The notes: generated by a model not told the origin, from the letters alone. Positions 8,280-16,815 are shown, counted from the first letter of the stretch. The stretch is DNA of 64,000 bases from Actinocorallia populi (GCF_002995495.1 NZ_PVZV01000001.1:682001-746000); one strand, 5' to 3'. A program made the numbers and translations.

Positions 8280-8587
8280 GCGCCCAGGCTAGCGGCGGGG
8301 ACCGACAACGGTCCCCCGGACGGGACACGCGCGCCCGGCGGCGTCCGGCCCGGGGCCGGACGCGCGTCGCGGGATCCACATGGGGCGGCGCTGCCGTGGT
8401 CGAAAGCCCGCCGGCGCGTGCGAACGATCCATGGATGCGTGTCCGGTGGGGCGGCGAACGGTCCACATGAGGATGGGCGCCTCTCGTGCTGGGCGTGCGC
8501 CGATGCGCGCAGGACGATCCACAAGGGCCGGGATTTTGTCGGCGCCGGGGGTTAGGGTCGAACACGACTTCGATTCGAGGAGGGTTG
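8280..8587. other. Intergenic region with degenerate GATCCAC-type repeats
   Basis: 308 bases without a gene. The word GATCCACA or a near match (GATCCATG, GGTCCACA) recurs at about 8371, 8426, 8459 and 8514, each followed by a G-rich stretch, with 34 to 55 bases between copies. Promoters for nfo (leftward) and the small gene at 8588 (rightward) must lie here; no clear -10/-35 pair was identified. Confidence 0.4.
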
Positions 8588-8725
8588 ATGAACGAGTTCT
8601 CCCAGATCGGCGAGGCGGAACTGGTCGATGAGCTGTCGAGGCTGACGACCCAGACGGCCAAGCTGAGGGCGCGGATGTTCGATCTCATGGCCGAGCTCGA
8701 CCGGCGGCGGACGAACGTCGCCTGA
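8588..8725 (+). CDS. Small coiled-coil protein
   Basis: 45 residues, MNEFSQIGEAELVDELSRL then TAKLRARMFDLMAELDRRR. A near-perfect ribosome site (AGGAGGG) lies 3-9 bases before the ATG, which strongly supports translation. Heptad spacing of Leu/Met suggests a single amphipathic helix or short coiled coil. No family recognised and no function can be assigned. Confidence 0.6.
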   Translation: MNEFSQIGEAELVDELSRLTTQTAKLRARMFDLMAELDRRRTNVA

Positions 8726-8861
8726 CGGCGTTCGCGAACCGCCGGAAGCTGTGGAAGCAGGTCTGACGACCCGCGGGTTGTTGGTAGCCTGGTTCGGTCC
8801 CGCACTTTGCGCTCCAGGCAGTCGCCTCAGAGCCGGAAGCGGGCAGACAGCTGGCCCTCCT

Positions 8862-8880
8862 GTCACGGGAACGCCGTGAC
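8862..8880 (+). promoter_or_regulatory. Hairpin in the rpsF leader, candidate S6:S18 autoregulatory site
   Basis: GTCACGG (8862-8868) pairs with CCGTGAC (8874-8880) across the loop GAACG, about 10 bases before the rpsF ribosome site (AAAGGAGG). In several bacteria an S6:S18 complex binds a hairpin with a CCG element upstream of rpsF. The position fits, but the exact consensus could not be confirmed. Confidence 0.3.
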
Positions 8881-8910
8881 CGCATCAGTCCAAAGGAGGT
8901 AGGGACCTCA

Positions 8911-9201
8911 ATGCGTCGCTACGAAGTTATGGTGATCCTCGACCCGTCGCTCGACGAGCGCGCGATCACGCCGACCGTCGACCAGTTCCTCAACGTGGTC
9001 AAGACCGGCGGGGGCACCGTGGAGAAAGTCGACGTCTGGGGCCGCCGGCGCCTGTCGTACGACATCCAGAAGAAGTCCGAGGGCATCTACGCCGTCGTCG
9101 ACCTCACCGCTGAGCCCGCGCTGGTCAAGGAGCTTGACCGCCAGCTCAACCTGAGCGAGTCGGTGCTGCGTACGAAGGTCCTGCGTCCCGAGGTCCACTG
9201 A
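8911..9201 (+). CDS. rpsF: 30S ribosomal protein S6
   Basis: 96 residues, full length: [39 protein letters not shown] and [17 protein letters not shown] are the S6 hallmarks. S6 binds 16S rRNA with S18 in the platform of the small subunit. Preceded by a strong AAAGGAGGT site. First gene of the rpsF-ssb-rpsR-rplI block typical of bacteria. Confidence 0.97.
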   Translation: MRRYEVMVILDPSLDERAITPTVDQFLNVVKTGGGTVEKVDVWGRRRLSYDIQKKSEGIYAVVDLTAEPALVKELDRQLNLSESVLRTKVLRPEVH

Positions 9202-9244
9202 GACCTCGCTGTGAGCCCCACACCGGAGTCGGGAGCGTAACCCC

Positions 9245-9808
9245 ATGGCAGCAGGCGACACCACGATCACGCTGGTCGGCAACCTCGTCGAGGACCCCAA
9301 CCTGCGGTTCACCGCGTCCGGGCAGGCCGTCGCGTCCTTCCGCGTCGCGTCCACCCCGCGGTTCCTCGACAAGGCGACCAACGAATGGAAGGACGGCGAG
9401 AGCCTCTTCCTCACCGTCAACGTCTGGCGGCAGGCCGCGGAGAACTGCGCGGAGAGCCTCCAGCGGGGCATGCGGGTGATCGTGCAGGGTCGCCTCAAGC
9501 AGCGCTCCTACGAGACCAAAGAGGGCGAGAAGCGCACCGTCTACGAGATCGAGGCGGACGAGGTCGGCCCGTCGCTGAAGAACGCCTCCGCCAAGGTGAC
9601 CAAGACCTCCCGTCAGGGCGGCGGCGGTTACGGCGGCGGCGGTGGCGGCGGCTACCAGGGCGGAGGCGGCGGTTACCAGGGCGGTGGCGGAGGCGGCTAC
9701 CAGGGCGGCGGAGGTTACTCCGGCGGCCAGGGCACCCCGCCGCCGGACGACCCCTGGGCGACCAGCGCTCCCGCCGGTGGCGGCTTCACCGACGAACCGC
9801 CTTTTTAA
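9245..9808 (+). CDS. ssb: Single-stranded DNA-binding protein
   Basis: 187 residues. N-terminal OB fold (about 1-115) with [26 protein letters not shown] and [18 protein letters not shown]; a Gly/Tyr/Gln-rich flexible linker of repeated GGGGYQG units (about 122-160); and the acidic tip DEPPF that docks partner replication and repair proteins. Coats single-stranded DNA as a tetramer. 43 bases after rpsF, with a weak GGGAG ribosome site. The linker DNA is repetitive. Confidence 0.97.
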   Translation: MAAGDTTITLVGNLVEDPNLRFTASGQAVASFRVASTPRFLDKATNEWKDGESLFLTVNVWRQAAENCAESLQRGMRVIVQGRLKQRSYETKEGEKRTVYEIEADEVGPSLKNASAKVTKTSRQGGGGYGGGGGGGYQGGGGGYQGGGGGGYQGGGGYSGGQGTPPPDDPWATSAPAGGGFTDEPPF

Positions 9809-10032
9809 TCAAGCCCGTCGATGTGGCAGCAAGGTGACGGCCTGCTGTCATACCGGGACGGTGGGAGCCGTGAAGCCCGGTTCGCCGGGTGCTTTACTGC
9901 GGCTTTCGCTGGGTTATGGGTGAGTAGCCTGTAGTCCGTTCGGATCGGCCTCCATGGGGGGCGGGTCCGGAGAAAAACTGAAAGATGTCCATTCCTGCTT
10001 CGGCAGGGCTCTGAGTTCCGAGGAGCACCACG

Positions 10033-10269
10033 ATGGCCAAGCCACCGCCCCGCAAGCCCAAGAAGAAGGTCTGCCTGTTCTGCCAGGAAAAGATCTCCTA
10101 CGTCGACTACAAGGACACGCCGCTGCTGCGGAAGTTCATCTCCGACCGGGGCAAGATCCGTGCGCGTCGGGTGACCGGCAACTGCACGCAGCACCAGCGC
10201 GACGTCGCAACCGCGATCAAGAACGCGCGCGAGATGGCGCTGCTCCCGTACACCTCGACCGCTCGCTAA
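10033..10269 (+). CDS. rpsR: 30S ribosomal protein S18
   Basis: 78 residues: [38 protein letters not shown] and [20 protein letters not shown]. The CLFC pair and NC are the cysteines of the zinc-binding (C+) form of S18, as opposed to the cysteine-free form expressed under zinc shortage. Upstream, CCTGC/GCAGG at 9994-10007 forms a small hairpin with a TTCG loop about 25 bases before the start. Ribosome site GAGGAG. Confidence 0.97.
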   Translation: MAKPPPRKPKKKVCLFCQEKISYVDYKDTPLLRKFISDRGKIRARRVTGNCTQHQRDVATAIKNAREMALLPYTSTAR

Positions 10270-10282
10270 GGAGGGGATTGAT

Positions 10283-10723
10283 ATGAAGCTGATCCTCACC
10301 CAGCAGGTTTCCGGTCTCGGTGCTCCGGGCGACGTCGTCGAGGTCAAGGACGGCTACGGCCGCAACTACCTCGTGCCGCGCGGCTTCGCCATCCAGTGGA
10401 GCAAGGGCGCCGAGAAGCAGATCGTCGTGATCAAGAAGGCGCGCGCCGCCCGCGAGATCGCGACCCTGGAGCAGGCCAAGGAAGTCGCCGACTCCCTCAA
10501 GGGCCTCAAGGTGGTCGTCAAGGCGCAGTCCGGCAAGAGCGGCCGCCTCTTCGGCGCCGTGACCGCCGGTGACATCGCCGAGGCGGTCAAGTCCGCCGGC
10601 GGTCCCGACCTCGACAAGCGCCGCATCGAGATCGACAACCCGATCAAGACGACCGGTACGCACCAGGTCACCGTCCGCCTCCACCCGGAGATCAGCGGCA
10701 CGGTCAACCTGAGCGTCGCCTGA
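10283..10723 (+). CDS. rplI: 50S ribosomal protein L9
   Basis: 146 residues, normal length. N-terminal domain [36 protein letters not shown], a long helix (about 41-75) and the C-terminal rRNA-binding domain ending [15 protein letters not shown]. Preceded by AAGGAGGGG; 13 bases after rpsR, so co-translated. A strong terminator follows. Confidence 0.97.
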   Translation: MKLILTQQVSGLGAPGDVVEVKDGYGRNYLVPRGFAIQWSKGAEKQIVVIKKARAAREIATLEQAKEVADSLKGLKVVVKAQSGKSGRLFGAVTAGDIAEAVKSAGGPDLDKRRIEIDNPIKTTGTHQVTVRLHPEISGTVNLSVA

Positions 10724-10752
10724 GCCGCCTGATCAGGCGTCACACCGACGGC

Positions 10753-10782
10753 AACGGCCCGGATCACATGATCCGGGCCGTT
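10753..10782 (+). terminator. Terminator of the rpsF-rplI operon
   Basis: AACGGCCCGGATC pairs with GATCCGGGCCGTT across ACAT (13 bp stem), followed by CTGTT, 30 bases after rplI. Confidence 0.85.
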
Positions 10783-10842
10783 CTGTTATGCCGATCGGGG
10801 ATAAGGATTGTTTTGCCTCGGGGTCAGAGGCAGACTTGCCGC

Positions 10843-11073
10843 GTGCGCCGTACCAATCCCTATGCCGTCGCCTCCCTGGTCTGCGGGCTGCTCTGGGCCT
10901 GCGGGATCGGCAGCCTCCTGGCGGTGTTCTTCGGCCATCTCGCCCGCCGCCAGGTCCGCGCGACCGGCGAACGCGGCCGCATCCCCGCTCTCCTCGGCCT
11001 CATCCTGGGCTACACGGGACTCTTCCTCGCCGTTCTCTTCTTCCTCCAAGGCGGAGTCCTCATCGTCGCCTGA
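10843..11073 (+). CDS. DUF4190-type small membrane protein
   Basis: 76 residues with two membrane helices (SLVCGLLWACGIGSLLAVFFGHLA and ALLGLILGYTGLFLAVLFFLQG) separated by RRQVRATGERGR, the DUF4190 pattern. Function unknown. GTG at 10843 is chosen because it begins the NPYAVASL segment normal for the family; the longer frame would begin inside the rplI terminator. Confidence 0.65.
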   Translation: MRRTNPYAVASLVCGLLWACGIGSLLAVFFGHLARRQVRATGERGRIPALLGLILGYTGLFLAVLFFLQGGVLIVA

Positions 11074-11388
11074 CCCCCGCCGCTCGAACGCAGCCGTCCA
11101 CCACGTCCGGAGCGGCTGCCGTGCATCCAGGGAAAGTCCCCACGGCCGTCGTGCGCCCAGGCGAGGACCGCATCACCGTCCGGACCCGCCATACGCTGAC
11201 TGGACGGGCCGTGCCGCCACTATCGCGGAGCGTCCGGGCGGACCTCACCGTCACCCGCGCCCACTTCGCGTCGTTCGAACGCGGCTGTGCGTCTGCCGCG
11301 AGGGATCGGACGAGGTCTCGCCGGTCCGACGTGCCTTGTTCGAGTGCGTTGCCGCGAAGCCGTCGTGTGCGGCCGCGGTGGGGAGCGG
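11074..11388. other. Intergenic region, no gene seen
   Basis: 315 bases of high-GC DNA. TCGAACGCRGCYGT appears twice (near 11085 and 11275). Open frames on both strands have Arg/Pro/Ser-rich shadow composition. I see no promoter or RNA gene here. Confidence 0.4.
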
Positions 11389-11577
11389 TCAGTTCTCGAC
11401 GCGGGGGGTGTAGGCGCGGCGGCGGGTGGATTCGGGGTCGATGCCCTCGACCAGCGTGCAGATATGGGTGACGCGCTCGGCCAGGACGTCCGGCGGCAGG
11501 TCGGCCAGGCCGTGTGCCGCCAGCTCGTCGATCGCCTGTGCCAGGCGAGCCAGCCTCTCCCCGTGCGGTGAACGCAT
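11389..11577 (-). CDS. Small protein resembling the N terminus of DUF222/13E12 proteins
   Basis: 62 residues: RLARLAQAIDELAAHGLADLPPDVLAERVTHICTLVEGIDPE. The LxxAIDELAA...LPxxxLAERV pattern is like the start of DUF222 (13E12 repeat) HNH nucleases, but the nuclease part is absent, so it is either a truncated relic or an independent small protein. There is no ribosome site, but TAAGAT lies about 9 bases before the ATG, consistent with a leaderless mRNA. Confidence 0.45.
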   Translation of the reverse strand: MRSPHGERLARLAQAIDELAAHGLADLPPDVLAERVTHICTLVEGIDPESTRRRAYTPRVEN

Positions 11578-11645
11578 GTTCGAATCTTAGCGAACCCGGC
11601 CGTCGCTCCGAGTAAGTTTTCGAACATCTGTATCAACGATTTCGA

Positions 11646-12938
11646 TCAACGAACGGCTCCGGTGACCAGCCAGGCGCCGGTTCTGGCGCGGGCACCCAGG
11701 GTGAGGAGGCGGACGAGCATCCACCAGCCGAGGGCCGCCCACAACACGGCGATGCCGTGTCCGGCGGCCAGCCGTGCGGCCGGCAGGAAGGCTGCCAGGG
11801 TGAGGACTCCGGCCCAGGCGAGGTAGCGCATGTCCCCCGCGCCGATGAGCACCCCGTCCAGGACGAAGGTCAGCCCGCCGAGCGGCTGGATGAGCGCGAC
11901 CACGAGCAGCGCGCGGACGAGCAGGGCGGAGACCTCGGGGCTGGCGTCGAACAGCCCGGGGATCCAGGGCGTGGCGGCCAGGAGGAGCACGCCGAACCCG
12001 CATGAGGTGAAGAGGCCCCACCACAACATGCGTCGGGTCACCTCGCGCGCGGCCTTCTGGTCGCCCGCGCCGAGGTGGCGGCCGAGCAGGGACTGCCCCG
12101 CGATCGCCACGGCGTCCAGCACGAAGGAGGACAACAACCAGATGCGTGAGCTGATTCCGTACGCGGCGGCGACGTCCGTGCCCTGTTGCGCGGCGACGCG
12201 CGTCGACAGGACGAGCGTGGCCTGAAGCGTGACGGTGCGGATGACGAGCGCGAACCCGGAGGACACCGCGGCACGCAGGCCCTGCCGGTCGGGTCGCAAC
12301 GAAGCCCCGTGGCGCCGCGCCAGGCGCAGCACCGTGACCAGGTAGATGAGGGCGCCTCCGGTCTGCGCGGTGACGGTCCCCCAGGCGGAGCCGGCGATTC
12401 CCCAGTCGAAGACGAGCACGAACAACACGTTCAGCACGAGGTTGGCGGTGAACATCCCGACGGAGACGTACAGCGGGACGCGTCCGTTCTGCAGCCCGCG
12501 CAGCACGCCGGTGCCCGCCAGGACGACGAGCATGCCGGGGGCGCCGAGCAGGCTGACACGCAGGTATTCGACGGCGTACTCGTTGTCCCCGAAGAACCCG
12601 ACGATGGCGGGACTCATCGGAAGGCCGACGGCTATCAGCGTCACGCCGATCGCCAGTGCGAGCCAGAGCCCGTCGATTCCCTGCCGGGTGGCATGCCGGA
12701 GGTCTCCAGCGCCGACCTGGCGCGCGACCGCGGCCGTCGTCGCGTACGCGAGGAAGACGCAGACGCCGATGAGCGCGGTCAGCGCCTGGCCCGCGATGGT
12801 GAGTCCGGCCTGCTGCGCCGTGCCGAGGCGACCGACGATCGCCGCGTCGGACAGGAGGAAGAGCGGCTCCGCGACGAGCGCGCCGAACGCCGGAACGGCC
12901 AGATGCAGGATCTCCCTGTCATGTTTTCTTTTATCCAC
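11646..12938 (-). CDS. MATE-family efflux transporter (DinF-like)
   Basis: 430-residue inner-membrane antiporter with about 12 helices in two homologous halves: EILHLAVPAFGALVAEPLFLLSDAAIVGRLGTAQQAG opens the first half and AVSSGFALVIRTVTLQATLVLSTRVAAQQG the second. DinF-like members export cationic drugs or metabolites using an ion gradient. Start GTG at 12938 gives MDKRKHDREI. The start codon lies inside the first DnaA box of the cluster shared with dnaB, so its transcription may respond to DnaA. Confidence 0.85.
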   Translation of the reverse strand: MDKRKHDREILHLAVPAFGALVAEPLFLLSDAAIVGRLGTAQQAGLTIAGQALTALIGVCVFLAYATTAAVARQVGAGDLRHATRQGIDGLWLALAIGVTLIAVGLPMSPAIVGFFGDNEYAVEYLRVSLLGAPGMLVVLAGTGVLRGLQNGRVPLYVSVGMFTANLVLNVLFVLVFDWGIAGSAWGTVTAQTGGALIYLVTVLRLARRHGASLRPDRQGLRAAVSSGFALVIRTVTLQATLVLSTRVAAQQGTDVAAAYGISSRIWLLSSFVLDAVAIAGQSLLGRHLGAGDQKAAREVTRRMLWWGLFTSCGFGVLLLAATPWIPGLFDASPEVSALLVRALLVVALIQPLGGLTFVLDGVLIGAGDMRYLAWAGVLTLAAFLPAARLAAGHGIAVLWAALGWWMLVRLLTLGARARTGAWLVTGAVR

Positions 12939-13070
12939 AGATGTGGACGAACGTTTCCGCAGCTCAGGCTCCTATCCACAGTTGTGCGAACACGGTTTTC
13001 CACAAGTTGTCCCCAGGTTGTCCACAGGCTTTGGGGAGTACTGCACAGGTCATCCACAGACTCGTCCACA
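12931..13070. promoter_or_regulatory. Cluster of eight DnaA boxes upstream of dnaB
   Basis: Plus-strand boxes of the TTNTCCACA type: TTATCCACA 12931 (perfect consensus), CTATCCACA 12972, TTTTCCACA 12996, TTGTCCCCA 13007, TTGTCCACA 13018, TCATCCACA 13050, TCGTCCACA 13062; one minus-strand TCGTCCACA occupies 12942-12950. Spacing of 11, 11 and 12 bases between neighbouring boxes places them on one face of the helix, which suits cooperative DnaA binding. No dnaA or dnaN is in the window, so this is not simply the standard oriC position. It may control dnaB and the MATE gene, or titrate DnaA. Confidence 0.8.
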
Positions 13071-13165
13071 GATCAACTTGGGTGAGAAGGGTGATGGCCA
13101 GAGAATGTCAGAGGGTTCCGTTAGAACTGTGACGTAGGTAGGGCTCGGGGAAGGAAGTGCGCCGG

Positions 13166-14518
13166 GTGAGTATCGCGGAGATCTCTCGGCAGGAACCCGA
13201 GTTCGAACGGGTGCCGCCGCACGACCTGAACGCGGAGCAGTGCGTGCTGGGCGGCATGATGCTGGCGCCGGACGCCATCTCGGACGTCGTCGAGCAGCTG
13301 CGGTCGTCGGACTTCTACCGGCCCGCCCACCAGGTCATCTACGACGTCATCCTCGACCTGTACGGGCGGGGCGAGCCGGCCGACGCCGTGATGGTCGGCG
13401 CCGAGCTCACCAAGCGCGGCGAGCACGCCCGCACCGGCGGCGCCCCCTACCTGTTCACCCTCATCAACTCGGTGCCCACCGCGGCCAACGCGGGCTACTA
13501 CGCGAAGATCGTCCAGGAGCGTTCGGTGCTGCGCCGCCTCGTGGAGGCCGGCACCCGCATCGTGCAGCTCGGCTACGCCGCGGGCGCCGACGCCGACGAC
13601 CTGCTCGACCAGGCGCAGGCCGAGGTCTACGCCATCGCCGACAAGCGCTCCGGCGAGGACTACCTGCCGCTGAGCGAGATCATGCCGTTCGCCCTCGACG
13701 AGATCGAGGCCATCGGCAGCCGCGACGGCCAGATGACCGGCGTCCCCACCGGCTTCACCGACTTCGACTCCCTCACCAACGGCCTGCACCCCGGCCAGAT
13801 GATCGTCGTCGCCGCCCGCCCCGCGATGGGCAAGTCCACCCTCGCGCTGGACTTCGTGCGCGCCGCCTCCATCAAGCACGGCCTCACCTCGGCCTTCTTC
13901 AGCCTGGAGATGGGCCGCAACGAGATCACCATGCGCCTGCTTTCGGCCGAGGCCCGCGTCGCCCTGCACGCCATGCGCTCGGGCACCATGAACGACGACG
14001 ACTGGACGCGCCTCGCCCGCCGCATGAGCGAGGTCGCCGAGGCCCCCCTCTTCATCGACGACTCGCCCAACATGTCGATGATGGAGATCCGCGCCAAGTG
14101 CCGCCGCCTCAAGCAGCAGCACGACCTCCGCCTGGTCGTCATCGACTACCTCCAGCTGATGACGTCCGGCAAGCGCGTCGAGAGCCGCCAGGTCGAGGTC
14201 TCGGAGTTCTCCCGCTCCCTGAAGCTCCTCGCCAAGGAGCTCCAGGTCCCGGTCATCGCGCTCTCCCAGCTCAACCGAGGCCCCGAACAGCGGACCGACA
14301 AACGTCCCATGGTCTCCGACCTGCGCGAATCCGGATCTATCGAGCAGGACGCGGACATGGTCATCCTTCTCCACCGAGAAGACGCCTACGAGAAGGAATC
14401 CCCACGAGCAGGTGAAGCCGACCTGATCGTTGCGAAGCACCGTAACGGCCCCACCGCCACGATCACCGTCGCCTTCCAGGGCCATTACAGCCGCTTCGTC
14501 GACATGGCCACCGGCTGA
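13166..14518 (+). CDS. dnaB: Replicative DNA helicase DnaB
   Basis: Hexameric 5'-3' helicase of the replication fork. About 450 residues: N-terminal domain (PPHDLNAEQCVLGGMML to NAGYYAKIV), linker, RecA-like domain with Walker A RPAMGKST, FFSLEMGRNEI, Walker B VVIDYLQLM, LSQLNRGPEQR and the arginine-finger region DLRESGSIEQDADMVI. No intein is present, unlike in some actinobacteria. GTG at 13166 (MSIAEISRQ) has GGAAGGAA at a normal distance; GTG at 13157 is the alternative. Placed after the rpsF block, as commonly seen. Confidence 0.96.
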   Translation: MSIAEISRQEPEFERVPPHDLNAEQCVLGGMMLAPDAISDVVEQLRSSDFYRPAHQVIYDVILDLYGRGEPADAVMVGAELTKRGEHARTGGAPYLFTLINSVPTAANAGYYAKIVQERSVLRRLVEAGTRIVQLGYAAGADADDLLDQAQAEVYAIADKRSGEDYLPLSEIMPFALDEIEAIGSRDGQMTGVPTGFTDFDSLTNGLHPGQMIVVAARPAMGKSTLALDFVRAASIKHGLTSAFFSLEMGRNEITMRLLSAEARVALHAMRSGTMNDDDWTRLARRMSEVAEAPLFIDDSPNMSMMEIRAKCRRLKQQHDLRLVVIDYLQLMTSGKRVESRQVEVSEFSRSLKLLAKELQVPVIALSQLNRGPEQRTDKRPMVSDLRESGSIEQDADMVILLHREDAYEKESPRAGEADLIVAKHRNGPTATITVAFQGHYSRFVDMATG

Positions 14519-14548
14519 CCGGACGGCCGTGCGAACCGGCGATGCGGC

Positions 14549-15514
14549 TCAAAGAGCCGGGTCGTTCTCCCCGGCGTCCGCCCGCCGCAACGCGTCCGGG
14601 GAACCCAGGAGGTCGGGCGGCAGGTAGCCGGAACGGATGGCCGGCGCCCACCCGTGCACCTGGACCGCGAGGGCGGCCACGGCGAGAGTGGTGATCGGCA
14701 GCAGGGTCCTGGGGGCGGGGTCGGGCCCGGCGCTCTCCCGGTGTTCGATGAGCCGGGCCACGAGGGCCTGTTCGAACGCATGCCGGTCGTCGTCGAGAAG
14801 GACGCGGAGAAGGCGCTGGTCCGGTGTCAGGCGGCCGGCCGCGTCCAGTCGCCGGGCCGCCTCGGCGCGGTCGTCGGCGTCCGGCTTGCACAGGGGCACG
14901 GTGGGCCAGGTCCGGGTCCAGACCGGCCCCCCGGAGCTCCGGGGCGGATTCCTGTGCTCCGGGGCCAGGTAGCGGCACAGGGCGTCCATCGTGGCCAGAT
15001 CCGCCGGATCCGAGACCGAATCCAGCTTCGAGTACGGAACCCCGTCGCGGATCGCGGGCGCGTAGTCGTTCCTCAACATCAGGCCGATCACTCGCTGCCA
15101 TTCCCACACCAGGCCGCTGACCAGGCTCAGCGCGAACACGTCGACCCACGTTCCGGCTGCGGGGACCAGCTCGGGGGACTCGCAGAAGCAGACTTCCTCG
15201 GTGCGGAGCACCTCGCTGATGAGGGGGAAGAGGACCTCCTGGTCGCCGCGGGGGAAGCAGCCGACGCTGAGCACCCCCAGCGCGCACTCCGCCGCGGTCC
15301 GCAGTACCGAGCGCGAGGGGCCGTCGAGTGCGGGGTCCTGGATGGTGCGGGCGGCGATGTGGTCGAGGAGTTCGTCACAGAGTTCCTGCAGCTTCTTCGG
15401 AGATGCCTCGTCGTAACGCAGGGAGACCCACCGTCGCCGTGTTCGCTGCTCGATGCCGTCGAGCGCGCGGGCCACGTGCTGTCCGCTGACTTCGTGACGT
15501 GTGACTTCCCGCAC
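14549..15514 (-). CDS. Imm49-like immunity-family protein
   Basis: About 321 residues, helical, cytoplasmic. The C-terminal LLPITTLAVAALAVQVHGWAPAIRSGYLPPDLL and the N-terminal HVARALDGIEQRTRRRW resemble Imm49 proteins, predicted immunity proteins of polymorphic toxin systems that are abundant in actinobacteria, often without a toxin next door. None is seen adjacent here. The start is uncertain: GTG at 15514 has GGAAAGG about 9 bases upstream; ATG at 15574 has GGAGG immediately adjacent, too close. Convergent with dnaB. Confidence 0.6.
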   Translation of the reverse strand: MREVTRHEVSGQHVARALDGIEQRTRRRWVSLRYDEASPKKLQELCDELLDHIAARTIQDPALDGPSRSVLRTAAECALGVLSVGCFPRGDQEVLFPLISEVLRTEEVCFCESPELVPAAGTWVDVFALSLVSGLVWEWQRVIGLMLRNDYAPAIRDGVPYSKLDSVSDPADLATMDALCRYLAPEHRNPPRSSGGPVWTRTWPTVPLCKPDADDRAEAARRLDAAGRLTPDQRLLRVLLDDDRHAFEQALVARLIEHRESAGPDPAPRTLLPITTLAVAALAVQVHGWAPAIRSGYLPPDLLGSPDALRRADAGENDPAL

Positions 15515-15897
15515 GGTCGCCGCCCTTTCCTGATCTTCCGTCAGGCAAGGCACGCTATCAACGGGTTCGGACATCCTCCGCGGAGGAGATCGGGAGGCCT
15601 CGACGGCGACACCGGTCGGCCGACCACGGGAAAAGGCCACGGGGGAACGGTCCCGGCGCCGTGTGACCGCACCACACGACGCCGGAACGGTGTCTCCCCG
15701 ACACCTGCCGGAAGAACCGGCCGCCGGCTCAGTGTGACCCGTGCTGATAGGCCCGTTATATGCCAGAAAAGACGGAAAACAGGAAACCTGTCTGCGGATC
15801 ATGACAACTTCCGGCGGGAGGCGCAGGTCGGCGGCGTGCGGAATTGATCTTTCGGCCGCTTTACCGGCAGGGGAAAGGCAGCGGTAAAGTCACGCGC
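15515..15897. other. Intergenic region holding divergent promoters
   Basis: 383 bases between the Imm49-like gene and the aldo/keto reductase. Contains the small palindrome ACAGG-AAA-CCTGT at 15779-15791 in a locally A-rich stretch, and an inverted repeat next to the reductase start (listed separately). No gene seen, apart from a possible N-terminal extension of the Imm49-like frame to 15574. Confidence 0.5.
15859..15890 (+). promoter_or_regulatory. Inverted repeat overlapping a putative leaderless promoter
   Basis: CTTTACCG (15859-15866) and CGGTAAAG (15882-15889) form an 8-bp inverted repeat with a 15-base spacer. TAAAGT at 15885-15890 matches the actinobacterial -10 pattern TANNNT and ends 7 bases before the ATG at 15898, so the mRNA probably begins at the start codon and the right arm of the repeat overlaps the -10. 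Confidence 0.5.
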
Positions 15898-16743
15898 ATG
15901 TCGTTCGAGATGTTCTTCATCGGCCGTGACCTGCCCGTGCACCGGATCGGTCTGGGGACGGGACGGCTGGTCGGCAAGGGCTACTGGGGACCGGGCGGGG
16001 AGCGGGCGGACGCCGTCCGGCTGCTGCGCCACGCCGTCATGCGGGGCGTTGACCTCATCGACACCTCCGGGGACTACGGCCCGGGACTGGCCGAAGAGCT
16101 GATCGCGGAGGCGCTGCGCCCCTACCCCGTCGGACTGGTGATCGCGACCAAGGGCGGGATCGTCCGCACGTCGGCGACGGAGTGGCATCTGGACGGGCGT
16201 CCCGAGTCGCTCCGGGAGATGTGCGAGGCCAGCCTCCGCCGGCTCGGACTGGAGACGATCGACCTCTACCAGCTGCACCGCATCGACCCGCAGGTCCCCC
16301 TGGCCGAGCAGCTCGGCGCGCTCACCGAGCTGCGGAACGAGGGCAAGATCCGGCACATCGGGCTGGACAGCGTCTCCGCCGAGCAGCTGAGGGCGGCGAC
16401 GGAGCTGGCCGAGATCGCCTCCGTGCAGAACCGCTTCCACCTGCTGGACCGCGAGGCCGCCTCGCTCCTGGAGTTGTGCGAGGAGCGCCAGGTGGCCTTC
16501 CTGCCCTGGGCTCCGCTGAACGACGGCGCGCTGACCGCGTCCGGCCAGCCGGTCGTCGACGAGATCGCCGCGGCGCACGACGCCACCCCGGCGCAGGTCG
16601 CGTTGTCCTGGCTGCTCCACCGCTCCCGGGTGCTGCTGCCGGCTCCCGGCACCACCTCTGCGGCGCACCTGGACGAGAACCTCGCCGCGGGCGACCTCGA
16701 GCTCTCCCCGGAGGAGCTCTCCAGGCTGCAAGAAATCGCCTGA
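15898..16743 (+). CDS. Aldo/keto reductase
   Basis: 281-residue NADPH-dependent oxidoreductase of the TIM-barrel AKR superfamily. Catalytic residues lie in DLIDTSGDYGPG (Asp, Tyr), IATKGG (Lys) and YQLHRID (His). The cofactor-binding end has APGTTSAAHLDENLAA. The substrate is unknown. ATG at 15898 is chosen over an upstream ATG at 15844 because homology starts there and the putative -10 lies 7 bases upstream. A terminator follows the stop. Confidence 0.88.
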   Translation: MSFEMFFIGRDLPVHRIGLGTGRLVGKGYWGPGGERADAVRLLRHAVMRGVDLIDTSGDYGPGLAEELIAEALRPYPVGLVIATKGGIVRTSATEWHLDGRPESLREMCEASLRRLGLETIDLYQLHRIDPQVPLAEQLGALTELRNEGKIRHIGLDSVSAEQLRAATELAEIASVQNRFHLLDREAASLLELCEERQVAFLPWAPLNDGALTASGQPVVDEIAAAHDATPAQVALSWLLHRSRVLLPAPGTTSAAHLDENLAAGDLELSPEELSRLQEIA

Positions 16744-16745
16744 TA

Positions 16746-16768
16746 CCCGTACAACGGGAATTTTCTTT
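16746..16768 (+). terminator. Terminator after the aldo/keto reductase gene
   Basis: CCCGT-ACA-ACGGG (16746-16758) followed by the T-rich run AATTTTCTTT, an intrinsic-terminator layout directly after the stop codon. Confidence 0.6.
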
Positions 16769-16815
16769 GACCTGTCAGACTTCCTGTGGTCGGCTGAGGA
16801 CCGCGGGAGGGGTGC

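Noticed and set aside
9600-9760. CRISPR-like or satellite repeat
   Set aside because: The repeats are in-frame Gly/Gln/Tyr codons of the SSB linker, without spacers.
12931-13070. Chromosomal replication origin (oriC)
   Set aside because: DnaA boxes are dense but no dnaA, dnaN or AT-rich unwinding element is present; the location before dnaB fits regulation or titration better.
12186-13137. Plus-strand open frames over the MATE gene and DnaA-box region
   Set aside because: Shadow composition; the minus strand encodes a clear MATE transporter and the spacer holds DnaA boxes.
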